Of a stretch of 64,000 bases of DNA, positions 25,905 to 34,117 are shown piece by piece. The translations under genes were made by a program, and so were the position numbers. The notes under the pieces are model-generated. The model saw only the letters and a list, made by a program, of their open reading frames with translations, did no database searches and was not told the DNA's origin. Source of the stretch: Micromonospora musae (GTDB lineage: Bacteria; Actinomycetota; Actinomycetes; Mycobacteriales; Micromonosporaceae); assembly GCF_003626635.1 (NCBI RefSeq), contig NZ_RAZT01000009.1:62001-126000 (forward strand), read 5' to 3'. Each line of letters begins with the position of its first letter. Positions within the stretch are counted from its first letter, which is position 1.

Positions 25905-27185
25905 ATGACCTCCGCCCCCACCCGTACCGAGGCTCCCGCCGCCGGGAGCTCCGGTGAGGTGATGACCACCGCGCGGCGGCTGCGACTGGTCCTGGTGCTC
26001 GGTTCGCTGACCGCTATCGGTCCGCTCACCATCGACATGTACCTGCCGGCGCTTCCGGAGATCGCCGTCGACCTGCACACCACGTCGGCGGCCGTGCAGT
26101 TGACCCTGACCGGGACGCTCGCGGGCCTCGCCGTCGGTCAGTTGCTGATCGGCCCGCTCTCCGACGCGGTCGGCCGGCGCAAGCCGCTGCTCGCCGGCGT
26201 CGCCCTGCACATCGTGGCGTCGGTGCTCTGCGTTCTCGCGCCGAGCATCGGCGTGATCGGCGTGCTGCGGGTGCTGCAGGGGCTGGGCGTGGCGGCCGCC
26301 TCGGTGGTGGCGATGGCCGTGGTCCGCGACCTGTTCGACGGCGCCGCCTTCGCCCGGCTCTTCTCCCGCCTCATGCTCGTCGTCGGTGTGGCGCCGGTGC
26401 TCGCCCCGACCCTGGGCAGTGGGCTGCTGCGCTGGTCGGACTGGCGGGGCGTCTTCATCGCCCTCGCGGCGTTCGGCCTCATCCTGATCACGGTCGCGGC
26501 GTTCGGTCTCCCGGAGACGCTGCCGCCCGCGGCACGCCGCCGCGGTGGTGTGCTCGCCACCGCCCGCGTCTACGGCTCGCTGCTGCGGGACCGTACGTTC
26601 GTCGGGCTGGTCCTGGTCACCGGTCTGGCCATGGCGGCGCTCTTCGCGTACGTCTCGGGGTCGTCGTTCGTCTTTCAGGAGCAGTACGGCCTCGACGAGC
26701 AGCAGTTCGGGATCGCGTTCGGCGCGGGCGCCGTCGGGCTGATCGCGGCCACCCAGCTGAACGTCCGGCTGCTGAACCGGTACTCGCCGCAGCGGATCCT
26801 GATCGCCGCGCTGGGGCTGGGCACCGTGGCCGGCCTCGTGTTGACGACCTTCGCCGTGACCGACTTCGGCGGCCTGCCGGCCGTCCTGGCGTCGCTGTGG
26901 GTGGTCCTGTTCGCGGCGGGCCTGGCCATGCCGAACGCGCCGGCGCTCGCCCTGTCCCGCCACGGTGAGTCGGCCGGCACGGCGGCGGCGATGCTCGGCG
27001 CGGTGCAGTTCGGCGTCGGCGCGTTGTCGGCGCCCCTGGTCGGCGCGCTCGGCACGGGGGTCGTGGCGATGGCCGTGGTCGTCGCGGGCGGCATGATCGC
27101 CGCCGTCGCCGTGCTCTTCGTGGTCGTGCGCCCGGCGCAGCTGGGCGACCTCGCACCGTCGGCGGTCACCGTGGCGGCGCACTGA
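25905..27185 (+). CDS. Bcr/CflA-family MFS multidrug efflux transporter
   Basis: 426 aa with about 12 membrane helices. TIDMYLPALPEIA in helix 1 and GPLSDAVGRRKPLL in the helix 2-3 loop are typical of DHA1 Bcr/CflA drug:H+ antiporters. SD GGGGAGAGGG lies just before ATG 25905. It is monocistronic, ending in a 12-bp terminator. Substrates such as bicyclomycin or chloramphenicol are known for relatives only. Confidence 0.9.
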   Translation: MTSAPTRTEAPAAGSSGEVMTTARRLRLVLVLGSLTAIGPLTIDMYLPALPEIAVDLHTTSAAVQLTLTGTLAGLAVGQLLIGPLSDAVGRRKPLLAGVALHIVASVLCVLAPSIGVIGVLRVLQGLGVAAASVVAMAVVRDLFDGAAFARLFSRLMLVVGVAPVLAPTLGSGLLRWSDWRGVFIALAAFGLILITVAAFGLPETLPPAARRRGGVLATARVYGSLLRDRTFVGLVLVTGLAMAALFAYVSGSSFVFQEQYGLDEQQFGIAFGAGAVGLIAATQLNVRLLNRYSPQRILIAALGLGTVAGLVLTTFAVTDFGGLPAVLASLWVVLFAAGLAMPNAPALALSRHGESAGTAAAMLGAVQFGVGALSAPLVGALGTGVVAMAVVVAGGMIAAVAVLFVVVRPAQLGDLAPSAVTVAAH

Positions 27186-27222
27186 CCGGACTGCTGTCTG
27201 CCGAGCAGATCCTGAGTTGAGC

Positions 27223-27250
27223 GGCCGGCGGGGCTTATGCCCCGCCGGCC
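27223..27250 (+). terminator. Terminator of MFS gene
   Basis: Perfect 12-bp stem GGCCGGCGGGGC/complement with loop TTAT, 37 nt after the MFS stop. No U-tract. Confidence 0.78.
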
Positions 27251-27550
27251 GTGACTGTCTGTGCCGGCTGGGTTCGCCCTCCGCTCGCCCGCCGATACGC
27301 CGATGCGCGCCGCTTCGGCGCGGCCGCCGTTGCCCGATCGTGCCCCCGGAGCGAGGACGGGCAACATTCGGGCATCCACCTTGCCCAAACGGGCGCACCT
27401 TTTGCCAGCTATCGATCCACTTGTTGGTATTGATGCGCCCGAGCGCTGGCCGCAACCGGGCAGGAATCCTCCGGAATTCGCCCGATGCGATGGGCGTCAC
27501 ACCCGCGTAACGGTGTTAAAAATTAGCGACCGACGGGCGGGAGGTGAGCG
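27251..27550 (+). promoter_or_regulatory. Regulatory region upstream of DeoR polyol operon
   Basis: No coding signal is seen in these 300 bp. The last 60 bp are the only AT-rich stretch (around 27510-27525), so the promoter is probably there, but no convincing -35/-10 pair can be fixed. SD GGGAGGTGA is at 27538-27547. GGGCAA and TTGCCC half-sites near 27358 and 27391 are noted but not assigned. Confidence 0.4.
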
Positions 27551-28312
27551 ATGAACTCGATGGAGCGCCGACAGCGCATCCTCGCCTCCGCCCGTGAACA
27601 GGGCTCGGTCGACGTGCAGAAACTCGCCGCCGATCTGGCCGTGTCGCCGGAGACCGTCCGGCGCGATCTGCACCGGCTCGAGCAGCAGGGGCTGGTGCGG
27701 CGTACCCACGGCGGCGCCTACCCGGTGGAGACCGCCCGGTTCGAGACGACCCTCGACACGCGGACCACCCGACTGGTGACGGAGAAGCGCCGCGTCGCCA
27801 CGGCGGCGGCCCAGCTGCTGGGAGACGCCGAGTCGGTCTACATCGACGAGGGCTACACCCCCCGGCTGATCGCGGAGGCGTTGCCGGCCGAGCGCGCGCT
27901 CACCGTGGTCACCGCCTCGCTGGACACCGCGGCGATCCTCGCCGCGTCGCCCGCCACCACGGTCCTCCTGCTCGGCGGCCGGGTCCGGGGCCGCACCCGG
28001 GCGACCGTCGATCACTGGGCCGTCGACATGCTCGCCGGTTTCGTGATCGACCTGGCCTTCGTCGGCGCGAACGGGATCTCCCGGGAGCACGGCCTCACCA
28101 CCCCCGACCCGGCCGTCGCCGCGGTGAAGGCGCAGGTCGTCACCGTGTCCCGGCGCGTCGTCTTCGCCGGGGTGCACACCAAGTTCGGCGCCAGCAGCTT
28201 CTGCCGCTTCGCGGACGTCGCCGACCTCGACGCCGTCGTCACCGACGTCGGGCTGCCGGCGTCCGAAGCACACCGCTACTCGCTGCTCGGCCCGGTGGTC
28301 CAGCGCGTCTGA
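27551..28312 (+). CDS. DeoR-family transcriptional regulator of polyol operon
   Basis: 253-aa repressor. DeoR-type HTH at about residues 6-58 (RRQRILASAREQGSVDVQKL, SPETVRRDLHRLEQQGLVRRTHGG). The C-terminal sugar-phosphate-binding NagB/RpiA-like domain includes VYIDEGYTP, LLGGRVRGRTRATVD and FVGANGISREHGLTTPD. It is co-directional with the importer and dehydrogenase genes, 52 bp ahead, and probably autoregulated. The effector is expected to be a phosphorylated or free polyol/ketose. Confidence 0.9.
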   Translation: MNSMERRQRILASAREQGSVDVQKLAADLAVSPETVRRDLHRLEQQGLVRRTHGGAYPVETARFETTLDTRTTRLVTEKRRVATAAAQLLGDAESVYIDEGYTPRLIAEALPAERALTVVTASLDTAAILAASPATTVLLLGGRVRGRTRATVDHWAVDMLAGFVIDLAFVGANGISREHGLTTPDPAVAAVKAQVVTVSRRVVFAGVHTKFGASSFCRFADVADLDAVVTDVGLPASEAHRYSLLGPVVQRV

Positions 28313-28364
28313 CCACCGGACCGGCCATCTCCCTCACCACCGAAACGGATCCTGGAGGTTCGCT

Positions 28365-29732
28365 GTGTCCAGAAGATGGTCTCCGCACCGTTTGCGGCCC
28401 ACCCTGGCCCTGGCCCTGGTGGCCGTCCTCGCCGCCGCTGGTTGCTCCGGAGCCGGCGGCGGATCCTCCGACGGCGGCGACGGCAAGAGCATCACCGTGC
28501 TCATGGTGGGCAACCCGCAGATGGAGGACCTCGCCAAGGTCACCGCCGAGAACTTCACCAAGGAGACCGGCATCGAGGTCCGGTTCACGATCCTGCCCGA
28601 GAACGAACTGCGCGACAAGGTCACCCAGGACGTCGCCACCCAGGGCGGCCAGTACGACGTGGCGACCATCGGCGCGTACGAGGCGCCGATCTGGTCGAAG
28701 AACGGCTGGCTGCACGAGCTGAGCTCGTACGCCGACGCCGACACCGGCTACGACAGGGCCGACCTGCTCCCGCCGATGGTCACCTCGCTCTCCGGCGAGG
28801 ACGGCAAGCTCTACGCCGCCCCGTTCTACGGCGAGTCCTCCTTCCTCATGTACAACAAGGAGCTCTTCGCCGCGAAGGGCCTGACCATGCCGGAGCGGCC
28901 GACCTGGCAGCAGGTGGCGCAGTTCGCCGCGCAGCTGGACGACGAGAAGGCCGGCGTCTCCGGCATCTGCCTGCGCGGGCTGCCCGGCTGGGGCGAGCTC
29001 TTCGCCCCGCTCACCACCGTCGTGAACACGTTCGGCGGCACCTGGTTCGAGAAGGACTGGACGCCGAAGGTGAACGCGCCCGAGTTCGTCGCGGCCACGA
29101 AGTTCTACGTCGACCTGGTGCGCGAGCACGGCACGCCCGGAGCGCCGCAGGCCGGCTTCACCGAGTGCCTGAACACCTTCGGCCAGGGCAAGGCGGCCAT
29201 GTGGTACGACGCCACCTCGGCCGCCGGCACCCTCGAGGACGCCTCGGCCAGCACCGTCGCCGGCAAGGTCGGCTACGCGTACGCCCCGGTCGACAAGACC
29301 AAGTCGTCCGGCTGGCTCTGGGCGTGGGCGCTGGCGATGCCGAAGACCACCAAGCACGCCGACGCCGCCTGGAAGTTCATCTCCTGGGCCACCGGCAAGG
29401 AGTACGAGCGGCTGGTCGGCTCCTCCCTCGGCTGGTCCCGGGTGCCGGCCGGGAAGCGGCAGTCCACCTACGCCATCCCGGAGTACCAGCAGTCCGCCGC
29501 GGCCTTCGCCGACCTGACGCTCAAGTCCATCCAGGAGGCCGACCCGAAGAACCCGGGCATGCAGCCGCGCCCGGCGCTCGGCGTGCAGTTCGTCGGCATA
29601 CCCGAGTTCGCCGACCTGGGCACCAAGGTGTCCCAGGAGGTCTCGGCGGCGATCGCGGGCAGCACCACCGTGGAGAAGGCGCTCACCGACGGCCAGAAGC
29701 TGGCCGAGGAAGTCGCCAAGGAGAACCGGTAG
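28365..29732 (+). CDS. Polyol (sorbitol/mannitol-type) ABC transporter substrate-binding lipoprotein
   Basis: 455-aa family-1 binding protein with an Arg-rich start, hydrophobic core and lipobox AAAGC near residue 27. Mature segments (GQYDVATIGAYEAPIWSKNGWL, FYGESSFLMYNKELF, GWLWAWALAMP) resemble SmoE/MtlE polyol binding proteins. GTG 28365 follows TGGAGG by 7-8 nt. A perfect stem-loop separates it from the permeases. The ligand assignment rests on this resemblance plus the linked zinc dehydrogenase; no ATPase gene is present. Confidence 0.87.
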   Translation: MSRRWSPHRLRPTLALALVAVLAAAGCSGAGGGSSDGGDGKSITVLMVGNPQMEDLAKVTAENFTKETGIEVRFTILPENELRDKVTQDVATQGGQYDVATIGAYEAPIWSKNGWLHELSSYADADTGYDRADLLPPMVTSLSGEDGKLYAAPFYGESSFLMYNKELFAAKGLTMPERPTWQQVAQFAAQLDDEKAGVSGICLRGLPGWGELFAPLTTVVNTFGGTWFEKDWTPKVNAPEFVAATKFYVDLVREHGTPGAPQAGFTECLNTFGQGKAAMWYDATSAAGTLEDASASTVAGKVGYAYAPVDKTKSSGWLWAWALAMPKTTKHADAAWKFISWATGKEYERLVGSSLGWSRVPAGKRQSTYAIPEYQQSAAAFADLTLKSIQEADPKNPGMQPRPALGVQFVGIPEFADLGTKVSQEVSAAIAGSTTVEKALTDGQKLAEEVAKENR

Positions 29733-29737
29733 CCACC

Positions 29738-29774
29738 GGCCGGGGGCGGCCGCCGTCGGCGGTGGCCCCCGGCC
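29738..29774 (+). terminator. Intercistronic stem-loop after polyol-binding protein gene
   Basis: GGCCGGGGGC (29738-29747) pairs perfectly with 29765-29774, with an inner CCGCC/GGCGG stem. Same position as the hairpin at 14867 in the sugar-acid operon, so probably a stabiliser or attenuator rather than a full stop. Confidence 0.62.
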
Positions 29775-29791
29775 CGACCTGAGGTGAACCG

Positions 29792-30727
29792 ATGACACAG
29801 ACACTCGCCACCGGCGCGGGCCCGACGCCGCGCGCCCCGGTCGCGGCTCCCGCCGGCCGGCGCGCCGCAGACCGGTGGAGCCGCCGGGCGCCACTGCTGC
29901 CCGCGCTGATCTTCGCGATCCTGGTGACCCAGATCCCGTTCCTGGTCACCCTCTACCTCTCCACCCTCGACTGGAACGCGCTGCGCCCCGGTGAGCGCGG
30001 CTTCGTCGGGCTCGCCAACTACGCCGAGGTGCTCACCGACACCCGGCTGCGCGCGGCGTTGACGAACACGGTGGTGCTCACCGCCGGGGCGGTCGTCGCG
30101 TCGGTGCTGCTCGGGCTCGGGATCGCGATCCTGCTCGACCGGAGGTTCCCGGGCCGGGGCATCGTCCGAACCCTGCTCATCACCCCGTTCCTGGTGATGC
30201 CGATGGCCGCCGCTCTGCTCTGGAAGCACGCCATCTACAACCCCGCGTACGGCCTGATCAACGGGATCCTCGGCGGCAGCACCGACTGGGTCTCCCAGTA
30301 TCCGATGCTCTCCGTCGTCGCCACCCTGGTCTGGCAGTGGACCCCGTTCATGATGCTGATCATCCTGGCCGGGCTGCAGAGCCAGTCGACGGAGATCCTC
30401 GAGGCGGCCCGGGTCGACGGTGCCGGCGCCTGGCAGGTCTTCACCCGGATCACGCTGCCACACCTGCGCCCGTACCTGGAGCTGGGCGCCCTGCTCGGCT
30501 CGATCTACCTGGTGCAGACCTTCGACGCGGTCTTCACCATCACCCAGGGCGGGCCGGGCACCGCCACCACCAACCTGCCCTACGAGATCTACCTGACCAC
30601 GTTCCGCAAGTTCGAGTACGGCGAGGCGGCCGCCGCCGGCGTCGTCGTGGTGATCGGCACGATCGTGGTGGCCACCTTCGCGCTGCGGGTGATCTCCAGC
30701 CTGTTCCGGATGGAGGGTGCTCGATGA
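29792..30727 (+). CDS. Polyol ABC transporter permease (SmoF-like)
   Basis: 311 aa, six membrane helices after an Ala/Pro-rich cytoplasmic N-terminus. EAA loop EILEAARVDGAGAWQVFTRI at about 205-225. It ends in ATGA overlap with the second permease. Pairs with 28365 and 30724. Confidence 0.91.
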   Translation: MTQTLATGAGPTPRAPVAAPAGRRAADRWSRRAPLLPALIFAILVTQIPFLVTLYLSTLDWNALRPGERGFVGLANYAEVLTDTRLRAALTNTVVLTAGAVVASVLLGLGIAILLDRRFPGRGIVRTLLITPFLVMPMAAALLWKHAIYNPAYGLINGILGGSTDWVSQYPMLSVVATLVWQWTPFMMLIILAGLQSQSTEILEAARVDGAGAWQVFTRITLPHLRPYLELGALLGSIYLVQTFDAVFTITQGGPGTATTNLPYEIYLTTFRKFEYGEAAAAGVVVVIGTIVVATFALRVISSLFRMEGAR

Positions 30728-31581
30728 CCGCCGTACGCTCCGCGCGCAGCGCCGGCCGTCGCTCCCGGCGAGCAAGCCCGGCCGCGGCGACCTGGACCGT
30801 GCTCGCCTGGCTGGTCGGGCTGCTCTTCTTCCTGCCGGTGCTCTGGATGGTGCTCACCGGCTTCAAGCGGGAGGTGGACGCGGCCAGCAACCCGCCGACC
30901 TGGTTCTTCACCCCGGTCCTCGACGGCTACCGGCAGGTCTTCGACCGGGACATCACCCCGTACCTGCTCAACTCGCTGATGGCCAGCCTGCTCTCGACGC
31001 TGTTCGTGCTGCTGCTGGCCACCCCGGCCGCGTACGCGTTGTCGATCCGGCCGGTGGCGAAGTGGCGCGACGTGCTGTTCTTCTTCATCAGCACCAAGAT
31101 GCTCCCCGCGGTGGCCGCGCTGCTCCCGATCTACCTGCTGGTCAAGGAGTTCGGCCTGCTCGACAACGTCTGGACGATGATCGTCCTGTACACCGCGATG
31201 AACCTGCCGCTCGCGGTCTGGATGATGCGCTCCTTCCTGCTGGAGGTCCCGCCCGCGTTGATCGAGGCGGCCGCGGTGGACGGCGCGAGCGTGCTCGTCA
31301 CCATCCGCCGGATCCTGTTGCCGATCGTCGCGCCCGGGCTCGCCGCCACCGCGCTGATCTGCTTCATCTTCAGCTGGAACGAGTTCTTCCTCGCGGTGAA
31401 CCTGACCGCGACCCGGGCCGGCACCTCACCGATCTTCCTGGTCGGTTTCATCACCTCCGAAGGGCTCTTCCTCGCCCGGCTCTGCGCGGCCGCGACGCTG
31501 GTGTCGCTGCCGGTCGTGCTGGCCGGCTGGATCGCCCAGAAGCAACTCGTCCGTGGACTCTCGATGGGGGCGGTCAAGTGA
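30724..31581 (+). CDS. Polyol ABC transporter permease (SmoG-like)
   Basis: 285 aa, six helices. EAA loop ALIEAAAVDGASVLVTIRRI at about 178-198 and FSWNEFFLAVNLT, a common segment of MalG-type permeases. It overlaps both neighbours by 4 bp (ATGA and GTGA). Confidence 0.91.
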   Translation: MTAVRSARSAGRRSRRASPAAATWTVLAWLVGLLFFLPVLWMVLTGFKREVDAASNPPTWFFTPVLDGYRQVFDRDITPYLLNSLMASLLSTLFVLLLATPAAYALSIRPVAKWRDVLFFFISTKMLPAVAALLPIYLLVKEFGLLDNVWTMIVLYTAMNLPLAVWMMRSFLLEVPPALIEAAAVDGASVLVTIRRILLPIVAPGLAATALICFIFSWNEFFLAVNLTATRAGTSPIFLVGFITSEGLFLARLCAAATLVSLPVVLAGWIAQKQLVRGLSMGAVK

Positions 31582-32615
31582 AAGCAGCGGTCATCGTCAC
31601 GCCGGGTCAGATCTCGATCGAGTCGGTACCCGACCCGACGCCCGGGCCACGTGACGTGGTGGTGCAGGTCGCCGGCTGCGGCATCTGCGGCACCGACCTG
31701 CATATCCTCGACGGTGAGTTCGCCCCGGCGTATCCGATCGTTCCCGGACACGAGTTCGCCGGCACGGTCGTGGCGGCGGGTCGCGACGTCACCGAGGTAC
31801 GGGTCGGCGACGCCGTCGCGGTCGACCCGTCGCTGCACTGCGGCGAGTGCTACCAGTGCCGCCGCGCCCGGGGCAACCTCTGCGAGCGGTGGGCGGCCAT
31901 CGGGGTCACCGTCTCCGGCGGGGCCGCCGAGTTCGCAGTGGCCCCGGTGAAGAACTGCTTTCCGCTGCCCGAGGGGGTGGCGCCGGTGGACGCCGCACTG
32001 ATCGAACCGCTCTCCTGCGCGGTCCGCGGCTTCGACGTCCTGCCCCGGCGGCTCGGCGACCACTACCTGATCTACGGGGCCGGGACGATGGGGCTGATGA
32101 TGCTGGAGCTCGCCAAGCGCTGCGGTGCCGCGAGCGTCAGCGTGGTGGATCCGAACCCGGCCCGCCTGGCCACCGCCGTCCGGCTGGGCTGCTCGGCGTC
32201 GGCGCCGAGCGCGGCCGAGCTGACCCGGGCTCGCGGCTGGGACGTCGTGATCGACTGCACCGGGGTGCAGGCGGCGATCGACGACGGCCTGGGCCGGGTC
32301 GCGCCGGCCGGCACGTTCCTCCAGTTCGGTGTCTCGGAGTACCGCACGCGGGCGACGATCGAGCCGTACCGGATCTACAACCAGGAGATCACGGTGACCG
32401 GGTCGATGGCGGTGCTGCACAGCTTCGAACGGGCCGGGGAGCTCTTCGCCGCCGGAATCCTCGACCCCGAGGTCTTCATCAGCCACCGGTTCCCGCTGGA
32501 GAGCTACGCCGAGGCGATCGCCCAGTTCCGGGCCGGTGTCGGCCGGAAGATCGAGATCGTCGGCCTCGGCGAGGCGGCCCGCGAACCCGTTTCCGCGCAG
32601 GTCGGCCACGCCTGA
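31578..32615 (+). CDS. Zinc-dependent alcohol/polyol dehydrogenase (sorbitol or arabinitol type)
   Basis: 345-aa medium-chain dehydrogenase oxidising a polyol to a ketose with NAD(P)+. Catalytic zinc ligands: Cys in CGICGTDLH and His-Glu in PGHEFAG. The structural zinc lobe CGECYQCRRARGNLC has four Cys. Nucleotide-binding GAGTMGLMMLELAKR starts near residue 172, with VVDPNPAR after it. GTG 31578 overlaps the permease TGA. Last gene of the DeoR operon. The substrate (sorbitol, mannitol, arabinitol) is inferred from transporter type. Confidence 0.89.
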   Translation: MKAAVIVTPGQISIESVPDPTPGPRDVVVQVAGCGICGTDLHILDGEFAPAYPIVPGHEFAGTVVAAGRDVTEVRVGDAVAVDPSLHCGECYQCRRARGNLCERWAAIGVTVSGGAAEFAVAPVKNCFPLPEGVAPVDAALIEPLSCAVRGFDVLPRRLGDHYLIYGAGTMGLMMLELAKRCGAASVSVVDPNPARLATAVRLGCSASAPSAAELTRARGWDVVIDCTGVQAAIDDGLGRVAPAGTFLQFGVSEYRTRATIEPYRIYNQEITVTGSMAVLHSFERAGELFAAGILDPEVFISHRFPLESYAEAIAQFRAGVGRKIEIVGLGEAAREPVSAQVGHA

Positions 32616-32767
32616 CCCGCCGGGCCGCGCCCGTTCCGCCGCCTCGTCACCGGGCGGCGGGACGGGCGGGTCGCTCTGGTCGCGGCTCGCCCGCGAGCCG
32701 TGAGGTGTGCCGGCGTCGCCGAGGGGTACCCGCGCCACCGGGACGAGCTTCGGGAGGCGCGGTGGCG

Positions 32768-33211
32768 ATGGAGGCGCCGGACTACTTCCGGCCGGAGAAC
32801 GGGGTGGTCCTCACCCATCTGCTGATCGTGCGGGACGTGGACCGTTCGCGGGAGTTCTACCGGCGGGTCCTGGGCGCGACGGTGGTGCGCGAGCGGCGAC
32901 CGGCCATCCTGCGGTTCCACAACAGCTACATCGTGATCAACGACGAGGGTGGCCCGACCGACGACAAGCCGACGGTACGGGCCCAGGCCCCGGCCGATCC
33001 GGATGTGCTGAGCAGCGCGCTGAACGTCCGGGTCACCGACGTCCGGGCGGTGTACGAGCAGTGGCGTTCCCGGGGCGGCGAGTTCCTGACCGAACCGAAG
33101 GACCACGGCGCGGAGATCCGCTGCTACCTGCGGGACCCGGACGGCTACCTGATCGAACTCGGCCAGGGCACCGGGATCCTGGCGGAGGCGGACGGCGCCG
33201 ACGGCGACTGA
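32768..33211 (+). CDS. VOC-superfamily (glyoxalase/bleomycin-resistance-like) protein
   Basis: 147-aa single VOC module. THLLIVRDVDRSREFYRRVLG opens the fold, and CYLRDPDGYLIELGQ supplies the usual terminal metal Glu. GGGAGG precedes: 10 nt to ATG 32768 and only 4 nt to the in-frame GTG 32762, so ATG is preferred. It is 150 bp after the polyol operon and probably separate. Function unknown: a metal-dependent isomerase, lyase or binding protein. Confidence 0.82.
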   Translation: MEAPDYFRPENGVVLTHLLIVRDVDRSREFYRRVLGATVVRERRPAILRFHNSYIVINDEGGPTDDKPTVRAQAPADPDVLSSALNVRVTDVRAVYEQWRSRGGEFLTEPKDHGAEIRCYLRDPDGYLIELGQGTGILAEADGADGD

Positions 33212-33323
33212 CGCGGGCGGGACGCGTCCGGGGGAGATCCGCCGAGTCACCGCCGCGGCGGAGGCTTTGGCGATATTTTCGCACTGTTGGCCGGATATAC
33301 CCGGAGGCGGAGCGGAGAGGGTC

Positions 33324-34031
33324 ATGCCAACGGGGAGATCCTCGCGACGCCGCCGACCGCCCCGGCCACTCGGTGTGCCCGTGCTCGCGCCGGTGCCGGG
33401 TGGCTGGTGGTTCGACGGGCTGCTGCTCGCCGCGCTCGCCGCGCTCACCGCCGCCCTGATCTGGTGGCGGCCGATGCTGCGGCTGGACATCGTCGTACGC
33501 GACTGGTGCGACCAGCACCGGCCCCCGCCGGTCGACACGATGATGTACCTGTTCGACCGCGTCGGTCAGGGCGGCGCGCTCACCACGCTGACCGTGCTGG
33601 TGTCGTTCTGGCTGGCCTGGCGGCACCGGTCGGTACGCCCGATCATCCCGGCCGGGCTCGCGCCGATCATCAGCACCCTGCTGATCGTGGGGTTGAAGCG
33701 GTGGACCTCGCGCGGCGCCCCGCACCACGGCTCGGTCGAGATGTTCGCCGACGGGTGGGAGGAGTACTACCCCTCCGGGCACGTGAGCAACGGCATCGTC
33801 TACTTCGGCGTGCTGGCCATGCTGCTCGCGCCGTACCTGCCGGTGCTCGCCCGCCGGTTGCTGATGTGGGTGCCGGGCGTGCTCGTCTTCATCGGCACCA
33901 CCTACCTCGGCTACCACTGGTTGACCGACAGCGTCGGCGGTTACCTGCTGGGCCTGCTGATCATCCGGGCGCTGCTGCGGGTGCCGTGGCGGACGCTGCC
34001 GCTGCCGCGGTGGCTGGACCACTCCCGCTGA
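33324..34031 (+). CDS. PAP2-family membrane phosphatase
   Basis: 235 aa, about six membrane helices. PAP2/acid-phosphatase signature: LKRWTSRGAP (motif 1, Lys-Arg variant), YYPSGHVSN (motif 2, catalytic His) and GTTYLGYHWLTDSVGG (motif 3, His-Asp). Relatives dephosphorylate undecaprenyl pyrophosphate or phosphatidic acid. ATG 33324 follows GGAGAGG; an in-frame ATG at 33267 lacks an SD. Convergent with the coiled-coil gene. Confidence 0.88.
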   Translation: MPTGRSSRRRRPPRPLGVPVLAPVPGGWWFDGLLLAALAALTAALIWWRPMLRLDIVVRDWCDQHRPPPVDTMMYLFDRVGQGGALTTLTVLVSFWLAWRHRSVRPIIPAGLAPIISTLLIVGLKRWTSRGAPHHGSVEMFADGWEEYYPSGHVSNGIVYFGVLAMLLAPYLPVLARRLLMWVPGVLVFIGTTYLGYHWLTDSVGGYLLGLLIIRALLRVPWRTLPLPRWLDHSR

Positions 34032-34097
34032 CGCCGAACGGCGCTCCGGTCCTCGACAATCCGCGTGCGGGGTGGGTCGACAGGTTGCCGCCGACCC

Positions 34098-34112
34098 GCC
34101 CCTGCGCGGGGC
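34098..34112 (-). terminator. Possible terminator of coiled-coil gene
   Basis: GCCCC-TGCGC-GGGGC hairpin begins 5 nt after the minus-strand stop. A further imperfect inverted repeat covers 34067-34104. Short stem, so tentative. Confidence 0.35.
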
Positions 34113-34117
34113 GCACC

